Part shown: in pieces, positions 35,981-44,927 of the stretch
Layout: the number at the start of each line of letters is the position of its first letter
How positions within the stretch are numbered: position 1 is the stretch's first letter
NCBI GenBank assembly: GCA_030913385.1
Contig: CP133159.1
Coordinates: 1,758,584-1,822,583, forward strand
DNA from: Cytophagaceae bacterium ABcell3
GTDB taxonomy: Bacteria > Bacteroidota > Bacteroidia > Cytophagales > Cytophagaceae
Reading direction: 5' to 3'
Length of the DNA stretch: 64,000 bases
Notes under the pieces: generated by a model
Seen by the model: the letters and a program-made list of their open reading frames with translations, nothing else
What the model was told of the DNA's origin: nothing
The model's database searches: none
Program-made: the position numbers and the translations under genes

Positions 35981-37470
35981 AAGTTCTGATCACAGGCGCC
36001 AGCGGATTGTTGGGTGGCCACATTACAAGAAAAATGTCAGAGGCCGGATATGACATCCGGCTGTTTATGAGAAAGTCATCCGGTACAGAAGGAATTAAAG
36101 GTTGTTTCTCTGAAATTATGTATGGATGTCTTACAAACCATAAAGAGGTGAATGATGCGGTAAAGGGGTGTGATATTGTTATTCATGTAGCATCTCTTAC
36201 ACCGGGAGCAGAAACTTCCTTTAAACATTATGAAGCTGTCAATGTACATGGAACCATTAATATTACAGAGGCTGCCATTCAACATGGTGTAAAAAAAATG
36301 GTGTATATAAGCACTGCTAATACAATCGGTCCAGGATCTTTGGAAAAGCCAGGCACAGAGCTTTCCGGCTTCAGCCTGTTCGGAGTCGGATCAGGGTATA
36401 TAAACAGCAAATATCTGGCTCAGCAATATGTGCTGGAACAAGTAGAAAAAAGAGGGCTGGACGCAGTAGTTATTAATCCGACCTTTGTCATAGGGCCGCA
36501 GGATTATAAACAGGGTACATCCAGAATGATCCTGCATGGCTTGCGGAAAATTCAGGTTGTACCACGGGGAGGTAAAAATTTTGTTCCTGCCTGTGATGTT
36601 GCCTCTGGCGTGCTGCTGGCGCTTGAAAAAGGCAAGGCAGGAGAGACCTATCTTCTTGCTGGCGAAAATCTTACCTACTCAGCTTTTTTTGATAAGGTAA
36701 ACAGCATTAGCGGACACAAACCTTTTAGAATCGTATTTCCCAAGACAGTTTTCAAAGCCTTGGGGATGGCCGGAACCTTATGGAGCAGGATCAGCGGCAA
36801 AGCCGTTTCGCTTAATTTTGTAAATGCCAGCATTTTGAGTCTTGATAATTATTATTCAGGAACTAAGGCTTTCCGGGAACTGGGGCTGAAAAATACTTCC
36901 ACAGATACAGCTATAGGACAAACCATTGATTGGCTTAATGTAATGGGTAAAACTGTGTCGCCAGTAAAATCAGGCAAGTCAAATTTTCTGAAAAACATGC
37001 TAATAAAAGCTGCTAAGAAGCTAACCGGTATCAATGATAAGCCTGAAAAGATTGCCGGAGGTTTTGCTCTTGGCACACTGATAGGTATGACACCTTTTGT
37101 AGGTTTTCAGATGGTTTTAGCCTTCTTTCTTGCCTCTGTTTTTAAGCTCAATAAAGTAGCTGCTGGAATTGCTGTGTTTAATACTAATGTATTTACCGGC
37201 TTGTTTATATTTAGCTTTAACTATTATATCGGCACATGGCTGCTGGGTTTTCAGCCAACTTTTGTTTTTCCTGAGCAGCTGGATATGCAGTTTGCCGCAC
37301 AAATCTTTAGCACTGGATACGAAACCATACTGGCATTATTTACCGGAGGGCTCGTTACCGGCATACCCACAGCATTTGTCGGTTATAAGCTGCTAATGAA
37401 ATTCTTTCTAAAGTTTCAGGTTCAAGCAAGCAGCCTGTTAAGCAATATGCATAAGGGCCATATTATTTGA
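35977..37470 (+). CDS. NAD-dependent epimerase/dehydratase fused to DUF2062 membrane domain
   Basis: 497 residues. Residues 1-330 form an extended SDR: TGASGLLG (6-13), VIHVASLTPG, VYISTANTIG, Tyr141 and Lys145 in YINSK, and NPTFVIGPQD. It is closest in feel to dihydroflavonol reductase / 3-beta-hydroxysteroid dehydrogenase types. Residues about 345-480 are a DUF2062 domain (KIAGGFALGTLIGMTPFVGF, NKVAAGIAVFNTNVFTGLFI) with several membrane segments. DUF2062 normally occurs alone or fused to glycosyltransferases, so this fusion is unusual. It would anchor the enzyme to the inner membrane. It is the last gene of the ECF operon. Confidence 0.87.
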   Translation: MKVLITGASGLLGGHITRKMSEAGYDIRLFMRKSSGTEGIKGCFSEIMYGCLTNHKEVNDAVKGCDIVIHVASLTPGAETSFKHYEAVNVHGTINITEAAIQHGVKKMVYISTANTIGPGSLEKPGTELSGFSLFGVGSGYINSKYLAQQYVLEQVEKRGLDAVVINPTFVIGPQDYKQGTSRMILHGLRKIQVVPRGGKNFVPACDVASGVLLALEKGKAGETYLLAGENLTYSAFFDKVNSISGHKPFRIVFPKTVFKALGMAGTLWSRISGKAVSLNFVNASILSLDNYYSGTKAFRELGLKNTSTDTAIGQTIDWLNVMGKTVSPVKSGKSNFLKNMLIKAAKKLTGINDKPEKIAGGFALGTLIGMTPFVGFQMVLAFFLASVFKLNKVAAGIAVFNTNVFTGLFIFSFNYYIGTWLLGFQPTFVFPEQLDMQFAAQIFSTGYETILALFTGGLVTGIPTAFVGYKLLMKFFLKFQVQASSLLSNMHKGHII

Positions 37471-37684
37471 TGCCATGTTTACGAGTGTTATATACTATCC
37501 AAAATCCTTGATTCTTTTATGTACTATGAGAACAGGAAGATTCAGGTATCATTAATTTTTTTTGTATAACAAAGTGAGTGAAAATATCTGCAAAACTTTT
37601 AATTTTTAAGGTTAGCTTTTAAAATGTTTTGGTGATATTGGTTCTCTTTCCTATCTTTCCTTAATTTTTCTGGCAGGTATATTA

Positions 37685-37939
37685 GGGCCTGCTGAAAAAG
37701 TCACAAGTGTGCAAGATACGCATGGCCTTACATGATGACATATTGGAATACTTCGAATGTAAGGCCATAAAGTAGATTGTGCGCTTGTGGCTAGTGCAAA
37801 AAAAAATAGATTAAAAGCTTCTCAATTTACTGTACACGGAAAAAATAAGAAATAACCGAAAAAAAACTTGCATCTATACCTCATAATAGTTTATGCAAAT
37901 ATTGACAGATCAATGTTTTGGCTGTTTTTCAGCGCGCCC
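37685..37939. mobile_element. MITE-like element with 7-bp target duplication
   Basis: 255 bp, no coding capacity. Terminal inverted repeats: GGGCCTGCTGAAAAAGTC at the left, and GGGCGCGCTGAAAAACAGC read inward from the right. TATATTA is repeated exactly at 37678-37684 and 37940-37946 as the flanking target duplication. It shares its full length with the copy at 26842-27094. It lies just upstream of the gene at 37962 and may supply part of its leader. Confidence 0.82.
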
Positions 37940-37961
37940 TATATTAAATAGAACTATTAAC

Positions 37962-38843
37962 ATGAAACTTAAACTATTTTTCTCTTTTCTGGCTGTTTTT
38001 CAGGTGCTCCTGTCTTATGGTCAGACTTTTGCCCCTGTGGGTGCGGAGTGGTATTATAGCTCCAGTGCAGGTGGCCGGGCACCCGGTGGTTCTGAGTATT
38101 ATCATTTTATAGTCCAAAAAGATACAGTTATAAACAATTATGACCTAAGGAAAGTCACTAGGACGTATTACAGGTATCAGGGTGATAGTGTAAACCTGGC
38201 TCCATATTTCATTTATCAGGAGGGAGATACGGTATCACTATACAACAATGAACTTAATAAATTTTACCGGCTACTGGTTTTCAATGTTTCTGTAGATGAT
38301 ACACTTACGATGGATGTGCCTTACGGTAATTTAAACGGGGAAGATTCTACTTACCGGATTGTTGTGGAGGATATAATTACTGAGATTTATGATGGGGTTG
38401 AGTTAAAAAAATATATTTTAAAGCAACCTGATGAGTTTGGCTGGTTTTCTCATTTTTATCTGGAGAAAATCGGCGGGTATGAATGGTTTCTGCCCTTAGG
38501 GAAGATTATTATCCCTGAAGCTGACGGACCGGTCAGGTGTTATCATGATGATGAGGTTAATATTAACTTTTCCCCATCCAGAGAATGTGACTATAGGTTA
38601 GTGAGCAATGTATCAGAAAGCCTTTCCGCTAAGATTAAGCTTTATCCCAATCCTGCTGCCGGTTTAGTGCAGATAAACGCTGATTTGGGAATAGATAAAA
38701 CAGAGGTGCTGGACTATTCCGGTAAGGTTTTGATTGAGACTGCTGATACGCTTATAAATATTGAAAGTCTGAGCAGTGGTGTGTACTTTTTCAGGATCTA
38801 TTCAGGTGATGAATTTATAGTAAAGAAGGTAGTTAAAAACTAA
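37962..38843 (+). CDS. T9SS-exported protein of unknown function (293 aa)
   Basis: The frame opens at 37893 inside the MITE, but the ATG at 37962 gives a signal peptide (MKLKLFFSFLAVFQVLLSYG), so it is preferred. The middle is beta-rich (PVGAEWYYSSSAGG, YYHFIVQKDTVINNYDLRKV, YFIYQEGDTVSLYNNELNKF), which resembles T9SS cargo of unknown function seen in Bacteroidota. The C-terminal 70 residues are a sorting domain (IKLYPNPAAGLVQI, GVYFFRIYSGDEFIVKKVVK). It is probably released or surface-bound. Confidence 0.82.
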   Translation: MKLKLFFSFLAVFQVLLSYGQTFAPVGAEWYYSSSAGGRAPGGSEYYHFIVQKDTVINNYDLRKVTRTYYRYQGDSVNLAPYFIYQEGDTVSLYNNELNKFYRLLVFNVSVDDTLTMDVPYGNLNGEDSTYRIVVEDIITEIYDGVELKKYILKQPDEFGWFSHFYLEKIGGYEWFLPLGKIIIPEADGPVRCYHDDEVNINFSPSRECDYRLVSNVSESLSAKIKLYPNPAAGLVQINADLGIDKTEVLDYSGKVLIETADTLINIESLSSGVYFFRIYSGDEFIVKKVVKN

Positions 38844-38881
38844 GAGGCATAGTACGGAAACCAGTGTACAAAAGGAGGTGA

Positions 38882-39113
38882 CCGCACAAATCTTTAGTGG
38901 CGGATATGAAACCATACTGGCACTATTTACGGGAGGGCTCGTTACCGGCATACCCACAGCATTTGTCGGTTATAAGCTGCTAATGAAACTCTTTCATAAA
39001 TGTTTAACCTGAATTATGCATTAGATTTTGCCACGAAATAGAAAGTTTTAATGCATATTTCAGGTTTAAGCAAACAGTCTGTGCAGGCACGTGTTCAGCA
39101 ATATGCATAGTTT
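38882..39113 (+). pseudogene. Duplicated 3' fragment of the epimerase-DUF2062 gene
   Basis: Bases 38882-38996 repeat 37298-37400 of the DUF2062 coding end almost exactly (shared blocks include gaaaccatactggca and ggagggctcgttaccggc). The homology resumes at 39059-39113 (caggtttaagcaaacag versus caggttcaagcaagcag, then agcaatatgcata). Between the two blocks lies a 60-base stretch containing a TGCATTA/TAATGCA inverted pair that is absent from the parent. This is a partial duplication later interrupted by a small insertion. Confidence 0.82.
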
Positions 39114-39156
39114 AGGAGGAGGCATGGGTGCTTGTAAAGTTTAGCAAATTTGTCCT

Positions 39157-39190
39157 GCAAGTAGCTTTGTTTTAAAATAAAGCTACTTGC
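39157..39190. terminator. Hairpin downstream of hrpB
   Basis: Perfect 12-bp inverted repeat GCAAGTAGCTTT / AAAGCTACTTGC with a 10-base loop, 60 bases past the hrpB stop on the minus strand. It has no clear T run, so terminator function is plausible but not certain. Confidence 0.4.
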
Positions 39191-39250
39191 CGTTGTAGGC
39201 GGGTAAGGTGCTATCCTGTTTGTCGTGAAATTAAAGATTCATTTGAGAAA

Positions 39251-41725
39251 CTAACTTCTCCTCTTTACCCCTCTGACAGCTTCGGCTTCCCATGGGTTTT
39301 CTGGCCAATAGTGCTTTTTATACCTTACCCTTAGTTCTTTTCTGACTTCCGGGTAGGTGTTGTTCCAGAAACTCTTTAGGTCTTGTGTCACTTGTACCGG
39401 TTTATATCCTGGGGAAAGCAAGTGCAGCAACACCTTTGTTTGTCCTTCATTTATAGCCGGTGTCTCTGCTTGCCCAAACATTTCTTGGAGTCTAACAGCA
39501 AGGATAGGTGGTGCGCCATCTTGTTGGTAAGTTAGCTGTAGCATAGAGCCTGTAGGGACTTGTAATTTGGATGGTGCAAGCGTATCTATTTTTTGAGACA
39601 GTTCCCACGGTATTATGCCTTGCAGTATGGTCAATAAGTCAAGCCTCTGGAAGTCTGTCTTTTTCTTTACATCTCCTAAGTAGATCCCTAGCCAAGGTTC
39701 TGGATTGTTTATTAGCGTTTTGGTGCTAATGTCTGGCCAGCCTTCTTCTGGTCGCCATATTCGTAAACATTGCACTCTTGCCTGAAACATAGCCACCTCT
39801 TTCTGATCCCACGGAAGAAGTCTTTCTCCGTCGGCCTGTACTGCTTGGCACAGTACCTTTATTTTCTCCTCTTGAGGATAATGGTTCAATGGACTGGTTT
39901 CTACGATGATTTCACCAATCCTTCGTTCTTTTCTAGCAATTAAGGTTTCGTTTTGTTTATCCCAGCTTAATACTTCTTTTTCTGTTATGAAATTTTCCAG
40001 GCTGGCAGGGTTAATAGGTGAGGCCAAGAAAATTTTTCCTTCATTGATACCAGCGTCTAACTGGGCTATGACCAACCACTTTTCTATTACTAATGGATCG
40101 TGGTCTGGCAGTTTTGCTACTCTACCAGAGGACAACTTGAACTTACATGGATCATTGGTTTGTTGTTTGGCAATTCTTTCAGGCCATGCTGCCGCTAATA
40201 GGAAACCAATATCTTCTACAGAAGCATCATCATTGTCAACTGGTGTTTTGAAGATCTTTCGCCAGGGAAATGCCAGTTTTTCGATGCGCTCAAATGCTCG
40301 GCGGTTTTCTCTTAATTCGTTTTCTCTAAACTGCCTTAACGCCTGTAGCCTGTCTGCAATAGCTGCTCCATGTCCCCAGCCTAGCGGATCCCGCTCTTCC
40401 AGTATGGCTGCCAAATCTGTCGCTAAAACCAGCAGATCATGACTTTCTGCCTCTATGAGCATGTGGGCAATTCGAGGGTGGGTTGGGAGATTGGCAATAG
40501 ATTTCCCATGCTCGGTTATTTTGCCGCTTTTGATCGCTTTGAGTTTTATAAGGAGGTCTAAAGCTTGATTGACTGCTCCTGTAGGGGGAGGTGTAATCCA
40601 TGAAAGCTTATGTACATCTTGTACTCCCCATAAGGTTAGTTCTAACATCATTGATGCCAAGTCTGCCTCCAAAATTTCAGGCTTCCTGTTCGGTAAAAGG
40701 TGTTGGGTGGAAGCCTTGTGCCAAAGACGGTAGCAGACACCGGGCGAAGTCCTGCCTGCCCGGCCAGCTCTTTGGTCAGCAGCGTCTAATGTTACGGGTA
40801 CAGTCTCTAACCTTGTAAAGCCTGTAACGGGGTTAAATCTTGGGCTGCGGGACAGGCCGCTATCTACTACCACTTTTATGCCCTCAATGGTAAGGCTGGT
40901 TTCAGCAATAGAGGTTGCCAAAATGACTTTTCGAAGTCCCTCTAAATTTGGGTTGATGGCTTCCTGCTGCTTTTGAAACGGGAGGTCGCCATACAAAGGT
41001 AGGACTTTTATGTTCGGAATATTTAGTAGTTCTATTGTTTGGTTTATTTCACTGGCGCCTGGTAGGAAAGCTAAAATGTCCCCTTCTTCCTTAGAAATTA
41101 TTTTTTTCACTGCATTGGCCATTTGTGTGGCAATGCTTTGGTTGGTCTCTTGTGGAAGGTACTCTATACGCACAGGAAATTGTCTGCCTTTGGAATGGAC
41201 TGTGGGTGTATCTGGGAGTGCATTGCTGAGTTGATCCATGTTTAAAGTCGCTGACATTATCAGGATCCTTAAATCTTCTCTTAATATTTGTTGTATTTCC
41301 CGGCACAGCGTAAAAGCTAAATCTGCATGTAGGCTTCTTTCATGGAACTCGTCAAAAATAACCATGCCTACATCTTCTAATGTATTGTCATTTTGCAGCT
41401 TTCGTGTAAGGATTCCTTCTGTAACTACTTCTAGCTTGGTAGATGGACTTGTTTTGTTTTCAAACCGTACCCTATAGCCTATTGTTTCTCCGTTGTGTTC
41501 TCCTAACTGTGCTGCCATACGAATAGCTACTGACCTTGCCGCAAGCCTTCGAGGCTCGAGCATGATTATTTTCTTGCCATTTAACCAAGGTTCGTTCAAT
41601 AGCTCCAATGGTAAGACCGTGCTCTTTCCTGCTCCTGGAGGTGCTTGTAAAATTAAGGTGTTCTTTTTGCCCAAAAGCTCTTTTACTTCTGGTATTATTT
41701 CCATGACTGGCAAGTGGTGATCCAT
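39251..41725 (-). CDS. hrpB: ATP-dependent helicase HrpB
   Basis: 824 residues, the usual length for HrpB. Walker A APPGAGKST (29-37), the DEFH box (125-128, VIFDEFHERS), LIMSATL (motif III), TSIAETSLTIEGIKVVVDSG and QRAGRAGRTSPGVCYRLW (motifs V and VI) are all present. The C-terminal HrpB-specific region includes LPWDQKEVAMFQARVQCLR and VKRR at the end. It is a DEAH-type helicase thought to act on RNA in the cytoplasm; its precise role is not well known. It is divergent from the VIT gene, with 118 bases between the starts. Confidence 0.95.
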   Translation of the reverse strand: MDHHLPVMEIIPEVKELLGKKNTLILQAPPGAGKSTVLPLELLNEPWLNGKKIIMLEPRRLAARSVAIRMAAQLGEHNGETIGYRVRFENKTSPSTKLEVVTEGILTRKLQNDNTLEDVGMVIFDEFHERSLHADLAFTLCREIQQILREDLRILIMSATLNMDQLSNALPDTPTVHSKGRQFPVRIEYLPQETNQSIATQMANAVKKIISKEEGDILAFLPGASEINQTIELLNIPNIKVLPLYGDLPFQKQQEAINPNLEGLRKVILATSIAETSLTIEGIKVVVDSGLSRSPRFNPVTGFTRLETVPVTLDAADQRAGRAGRTSPGVCYRLWHKASTQHLLPNRKPEILEADLASMMLELTLWGVQDVHKLSWITPPPTGAVNQALDLLIKLKAIKSGKITEHGKSIANLPTHPRIAHMLIEAESHDLLVLATDLAAILEERDPLGWGHGAAIADRLQALRQFRENELRENRRAFERIEKLAFPWRKIFKTPVDNDDASVEDIGFLLAAAWPERIAKQQTNDPCKFKLSSGRVAKLPDHDPLVIEKWLVIAQLDAGINEGKIFLASPINPASLENFITEKEVLSWDKQNETLIARKERRIGEIIVETSPLNHYPQEEKIKVLCQAVQADGERLLPWDQKEVAMFQARVQCLRIWRPEEGWPDISTKTLINNPEPWLGIYLGDVKKKTDFQRLDLLTILQGIIPWELSQKIDTLAPSKLQVPTGSMLQLTYQQDGAPPILAVRLQEMFGQAETPAINEGQTKVLLHLLSPGYKPVQVTQDLKSFWNNTYPEVRKELRVRYKKHYWPENPWEAEAVRGVKRRS

Positions 41726-41843
41726 TTACAAGGTTGTGTTTTTTAAGCCTGCTAAATTTTTTGTAGAATGTAGCATCAATATTTTAAAATTAACATATTG
41801 CATGGTTCCTGTTTACTACTTCAAGATACAATAATAATAGAAA

Positions 41844-42575
41844 ATGTCTTCTAGGTTAAATGTAGATAATAAAAGTGCCCCTTTCCTTCTTAAGAAGGAT
41901 TATATAGCAGAGTTTGTGTATGGTGGGATAGATGGGGCTATAACAACATTTGCGGTAGTTGCAGGTGCTACCGGTGCTGAGATGGAGCTGGGGATTGTAA
42001 TTGTGCTGGGTGTCGCAAATTTACTGGCAGACGGTTTTTCAATGTCCGTAGGTAATTTTTTCAGTACTAGAGCTGCTCGTGACAATTATAATAAAAGGTT
42101 GGATATGGAGACTTGCCGGATAGGAAATATGCCAGAAGCAGAAAAAGAAACGCTAAGGGACATTTTTGAAAAAAAAGGTTTTAAAGGACCTTTGCTTGAT
42201 CAGGTAACAGAAGTGCTTATGTCCAATAAAGAGGTTTGGGCTGAGACCATAATGAAAGAAAAACACGAACTTGTTCCAGATCCAAAGGCTCCAGTTAAGA
42301 CTGCGTTTGTCACATTTGTTTCATTTGTTTTGATTGGTGCAATTCCTTTGTTTTCTTATGTTTTTGATTGGTTTTATGGAGTTGGAGACGCGTACTATCT
42401 TTTTATATATTCTTGTATCCTTACAGGGCTTGCACTTTGTGTGGTAGGTAGTCTCAAAAGCTATGTTAATAAGAAGAACCCGGTCTGGGGGATTTTAGAA
42501 ACTTTGACCTTGGGTGGTTTTGCAGCTTTTATTGCCTATTTGGCTGGCAATTTGTTAAGGGGATTACTTGATTAA
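41844..42575 (+). CDS. VIT1/CCC1 family metal transporter
   Basis: 243 residues. The N-terminal pair of membrane segments has the family signature [20 protein letters not shown] and [17 protein letters not shown]. The hydrophilic middle ([20 protein letters not shown] ... [13 protein letters not shown]) corresponds to the metal-binding domain, and further membrane segments follow ([42 protein letters not shown]). Family members move Fe(II) or Mn(II); in bacteria the direction and substrate are usually unproven. It is a single gene. Confidence 0.9.
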   Translation: MSSRLNVDNKSAPFLLKKDYIAEFVYGGIDGAITTFAVVAGATGAEMELGIVIVLGVANLLADGFSMSVGNFFSTRAARDNYNKRLDMETCRIGNMPEAEKETLRDIFEKKGFKGPLLDQVTEVLMSNKEVWAETIMKEKHELVPDPKAPVKTAFVTFVSFVLIGAIPLFSYVFDWFYGVGDAYYLFIYSCILTGLALCVVGSLKSYVNKKNPVWGILETLTLGGFAAFIAYLAGNLLRGLLD

Positions 42576-42687
42576 TGCGGGAAATGTTGTCTGGATCAGA
42601 ATTTTCAGAATTAGAGAATTAACAGGATTTAAAGTTTAATATATATATCTTTAGTTGTGGTAATCTGTCTTATCTCTTCTACGCTCA

Positions 42688-42765
42688 CTGTAGCCTGTGG
42701 CTACAGAAACGAACTAAACGAACTAATAAATATAGCCGCACTGCCAGAGGTAGCCTGCGGCTACC
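42688..42765. repeat. Pair of GTAGCC/GGCTAC short palindromes
   Basis: CTGTAGCC-tgt-GGCTACAG at 42688-42706 and GGTAGCC-tgc-GGCTACC at 42749-42765. The same GTAGCC/GGCTAC ends cap the 28-bp palindrome inside the MITE copy at 26865-26892. Convergent genes flank this region, so the hairpins could also terminate transcription. Confidence 0.6.
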
Positions 42766-42802
42766 AAACATTAACACCTCCCACAACCATTACTCTGATA
42801 GA

Positions 42803-43666
42803 CTAATGCGGGAAACGCCAAGAAAATCCTAAGGCTACAAAACCGTCTGGTGAAATTTCAGAAAGGCCTACGCCTGCTTCAATATCGAGTTGTAAGTTGT
42901 CATTGACCAAATATACAAAGCCACCATCAATCCTGATATCGGGAATTAGGCCTTGGTGATGCCTTCTTTGCACTGGGTGTTCGATAAAGAAACCATATGA
43001 CTCTCCGTAGATGGACAGTCCCCGCCACAACTGGTATGTGAGAGAAATGGCATAAAAGTAGGAAGCATTGGGTGTGTAGCCTGTCCAGTGGGGGCCAAAG
43101 TTGTATTCTAATTCAATTCTATCGGTAATTTGGTTTTCAAAAAGCAAGCGCACAGTTCCGCCGGAAAAAGGCGGTCTGAATGCTGGGTGACCTAAAGAAG
43201 GTAAAAATAGTTCTGTCATTAAGGTGGCAACTGGTATCCACCCGTTTCCAGAGTAAAGCATTTTTTTTCCGCCCACTAAAATGCCCGTTAGTCCTACTAT
43301 GTTTTCGCCTAAGTCTGGCATCCGGTGGTTTACAAAACTGGAACCTACCCTCAAGTCAATGTTATGCCCTAGGCCATATTTTAGTAATAAGTCATTATAT
43401 CCTATAGAATATTCTCTGTTTATTCCGGTGTAGTCTCTTTCTACACTAAAGCCACTTTCAATTTGGAAATATCCGCTAGGTACGATCTGTGCTGTCTCTG
43501 TTTGGTGAGGGCGGTCAGTGGCAATAGGCTCCAATTCTGGTTTGGGAAGTACGTTTCGATCAACTAACTCCTGATACTGTTCTTTGGTGATGGTGATGGT
43601 AGTGTCCTGACCAAGTGCAGTGCTGGAAAGGAATATCGTAAAGAGTAAAGCTAATAGCAGTTTCAT
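42803..43666 (-). CDS. Outer-membrane-type protein of the phenol-degradation MetA (transporter) family
   Basis: 287 residues with a signal peptide (MKLLLALLFTIFLSSTALGQ). IATDRPHQTETAQIVPSGYF is the typical start of the family, followed by FQIESGFSVERDY, LLKYGLGHNIDLRVGSSF and alternating strands to a terminal aromatic segment (GFVALGFSWRFPH), as in outer-membrane beta-barrels. Bacteroidota members are usually annotated only as transporter; no substrate is implied. A terminator-like hairpin of uppP ends directly in front of the start codon. Confidence 0.78.
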   Translation of the reverse strand: MKLLLALLFTIFLSSTALGQDTTITITKEQYQELVDRNVLPKPELEPIATDRPHQTETAQIVPSGYFQIESGFSVERDYTGINREYSIGYNDLLLKYGLGHNIDLRVGSSFVNHRMPDLGENIVGLTGILVGGKKMLYSGNGWIPVATLMTELFLPSLGHPAFRPPFSGGTVRLLFENQITDRIELEYNFGPHWTGYTPNASYFYAISLTYQLWRGLSIYGESYGFFIEHPVQRRHHQGLIPDIRIDGGFVYLVNDNLQLDIEAGVGLSEISPDGFVALGFSWRFPH

Positions 43667-43667
43667 G

Positions 43668-43695
43668 AAAAAAGGCAGGTTTTTCTTTCCTGCCT
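43668..43695 (-). terminator. Terminator of uppP abutting the next start codon
   Basis: On the minus strand: AGGCAGG, a 9-base loop, CCTGCCT, then TTTTT. It lies 33 bases past uppP, and its T run ends one base before the ATG of the downstream gene. Confidence 0.75.
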
Positions 43696-43727
43696 CAAAG
43701 TTAGTTTTTTTTAATTTAATCCCGACC

Positions 43728-44519
43728 CTACATGTAGGTAACTATGGCTATAATACCTACGATAAAGCAGTAGATGGCGAAGTAGATAAGTTTTCCTTTT
43801 TTAACTATGTCAATCATCCACTTACAAGAAAGCCAACCAGAAAAGAAAGCTGCCAAGAAACCAACCGTCATAGCTGGCCCTGAAATTCCACCGGCAATAG
43901 TCGGATCCTGTAGGTATTGGATGAACTTTAGGAGCGAGGCACCCATCAAAGGCATGAGTATCATAAGAAATGAAAAACGGGTAGCCTTATATTTATCTAC
44001 TCCAATAAGCAATGCTGATGCAATGGTAGAGCCTGACCTAGATATACCTGGAAGTATGGCTATGGACTGCGCTATACCTATAATCATAGCTTTTTTATAA
44101 GAGATGTCAGTGCCTTTTCCTTTATAATAATAGGTCAAGCCTAACAATAAGGCTGTAATGAGGAACATAAACCCTATTAGTAGTACCCGCCCTGCAAAAA
44201 TTTCTTCTATATAATCTTCCAGAAAGAAACCTGCAAAAGCTAAGGGGATGGCTGATAATACCAGTTTGGAAACATAGTCTTTGCTATCATTCCATTCGGT
44301 AGTAAAGAATCCTTGGAAAAGCGATCCTATATCTTTTCTGAATACAACTATAGTGCTGAGGGTGGTAGCGGCATGTACAATGAGCTGAAAGATAAGGTTG
44401 TCTTCTGGATCTGTTCCCAGTATAAAAGATCCAATTTCAATATGTCCGCTGCTGCTTATAGGTAAAAACTCCGTTAGTCCCTGAAGTATGCCTAGTAAAA
44501 AGGCTTCAAAAGTACTCAT
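43728..44519 (-). CDS. uppP: Undecaprenyl-diphosphate phosphatase
   Basis: 263 residues, an integral membrane protein. The signature GLTEFLPISSSGH includes Glu17 and SSSGH (22-26), and the second motif PGISRSGST lies at 157-165. Both contribute to the active site that removes a phosphate from undecaprenyl diphosphate to recycle the lipid carrier of peptidoglycan and O-antigen synthesis. It has the usual BacA/UppP length. A terminator follows, then the MetA-family gene in the same direction. Confidence 0.95.
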   Translation of the reverse strand: MSTFEAFLLGILQGLTEFLPISSSGHIEIGSFILGTDPEDNLIFQLIVHAATTLSTIVVFRKDIGSLFQGFFTTEWNDSKDYVSKLVLSAIPLAFAGFFLEDYIEEIFAGRVLLIGFMFLITALLLGLTYYYKGKGTDISYKKAMIIGIAQSIAILPGISRSGSTIASALLIGVDKYKATRFSFLMILMPLMGASLLKFIQYLQDPTIAGGISGPAMTVGFLAAFFSGWLSCKWMIDIVKKGKLIYFAIYCFIVGIIAIVTYM

Positions 44520-44927
44520 TTATCTCAATTAAGTTAAAAAAACGCCTTTGTCAAATAAGGGTTTAAAAGGTAGTAAAGGTAATACATTTTTGAAACATTT
44601 AACTTAATTTATTGTTCCGAGAAACTGTTTTTTTATTTAATATGATTACATTTCTAAGTGTTTGTTTGTATGTTGATATAGGTGTTTTTGTCTAGTTTGT
44701 TCAAACAATGTTGTTTTGTCGTATGTTTAACCTGAAATAAGCAATAGAACTTTTAATTGCGTAGCAAAATAAATCAAATCAGTCGCTTTTTTTCACTTTG
44801 GTGCCACTGCTATACATTGCGATCTAAAAGTGTTGATTTACTGTTATTTTGCTCCTCATGACGAGAAGTCTATTGTATAATTCCGGTTTACGCCAAAACG
44901 GCATTGGCCATATTTAAAGGATTTTGT
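44520..44927. other. Divergent intergenic region with one dispersed repeat
   Basis: It separates the divergent uppP and kinase genes, so both promoters are expected here. At about 44724-44770 the phrase tgtttaacctgaa...gcaatagaa resembles 39001-39030 (tgtttaacctgaa...gcattagat). Each copy carries a small inverted pair (GCAAT/ATTGC here, TGCATTA/TAATGCA there), so it may be a short mobile or structural repeat. Confidence 0.45.
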
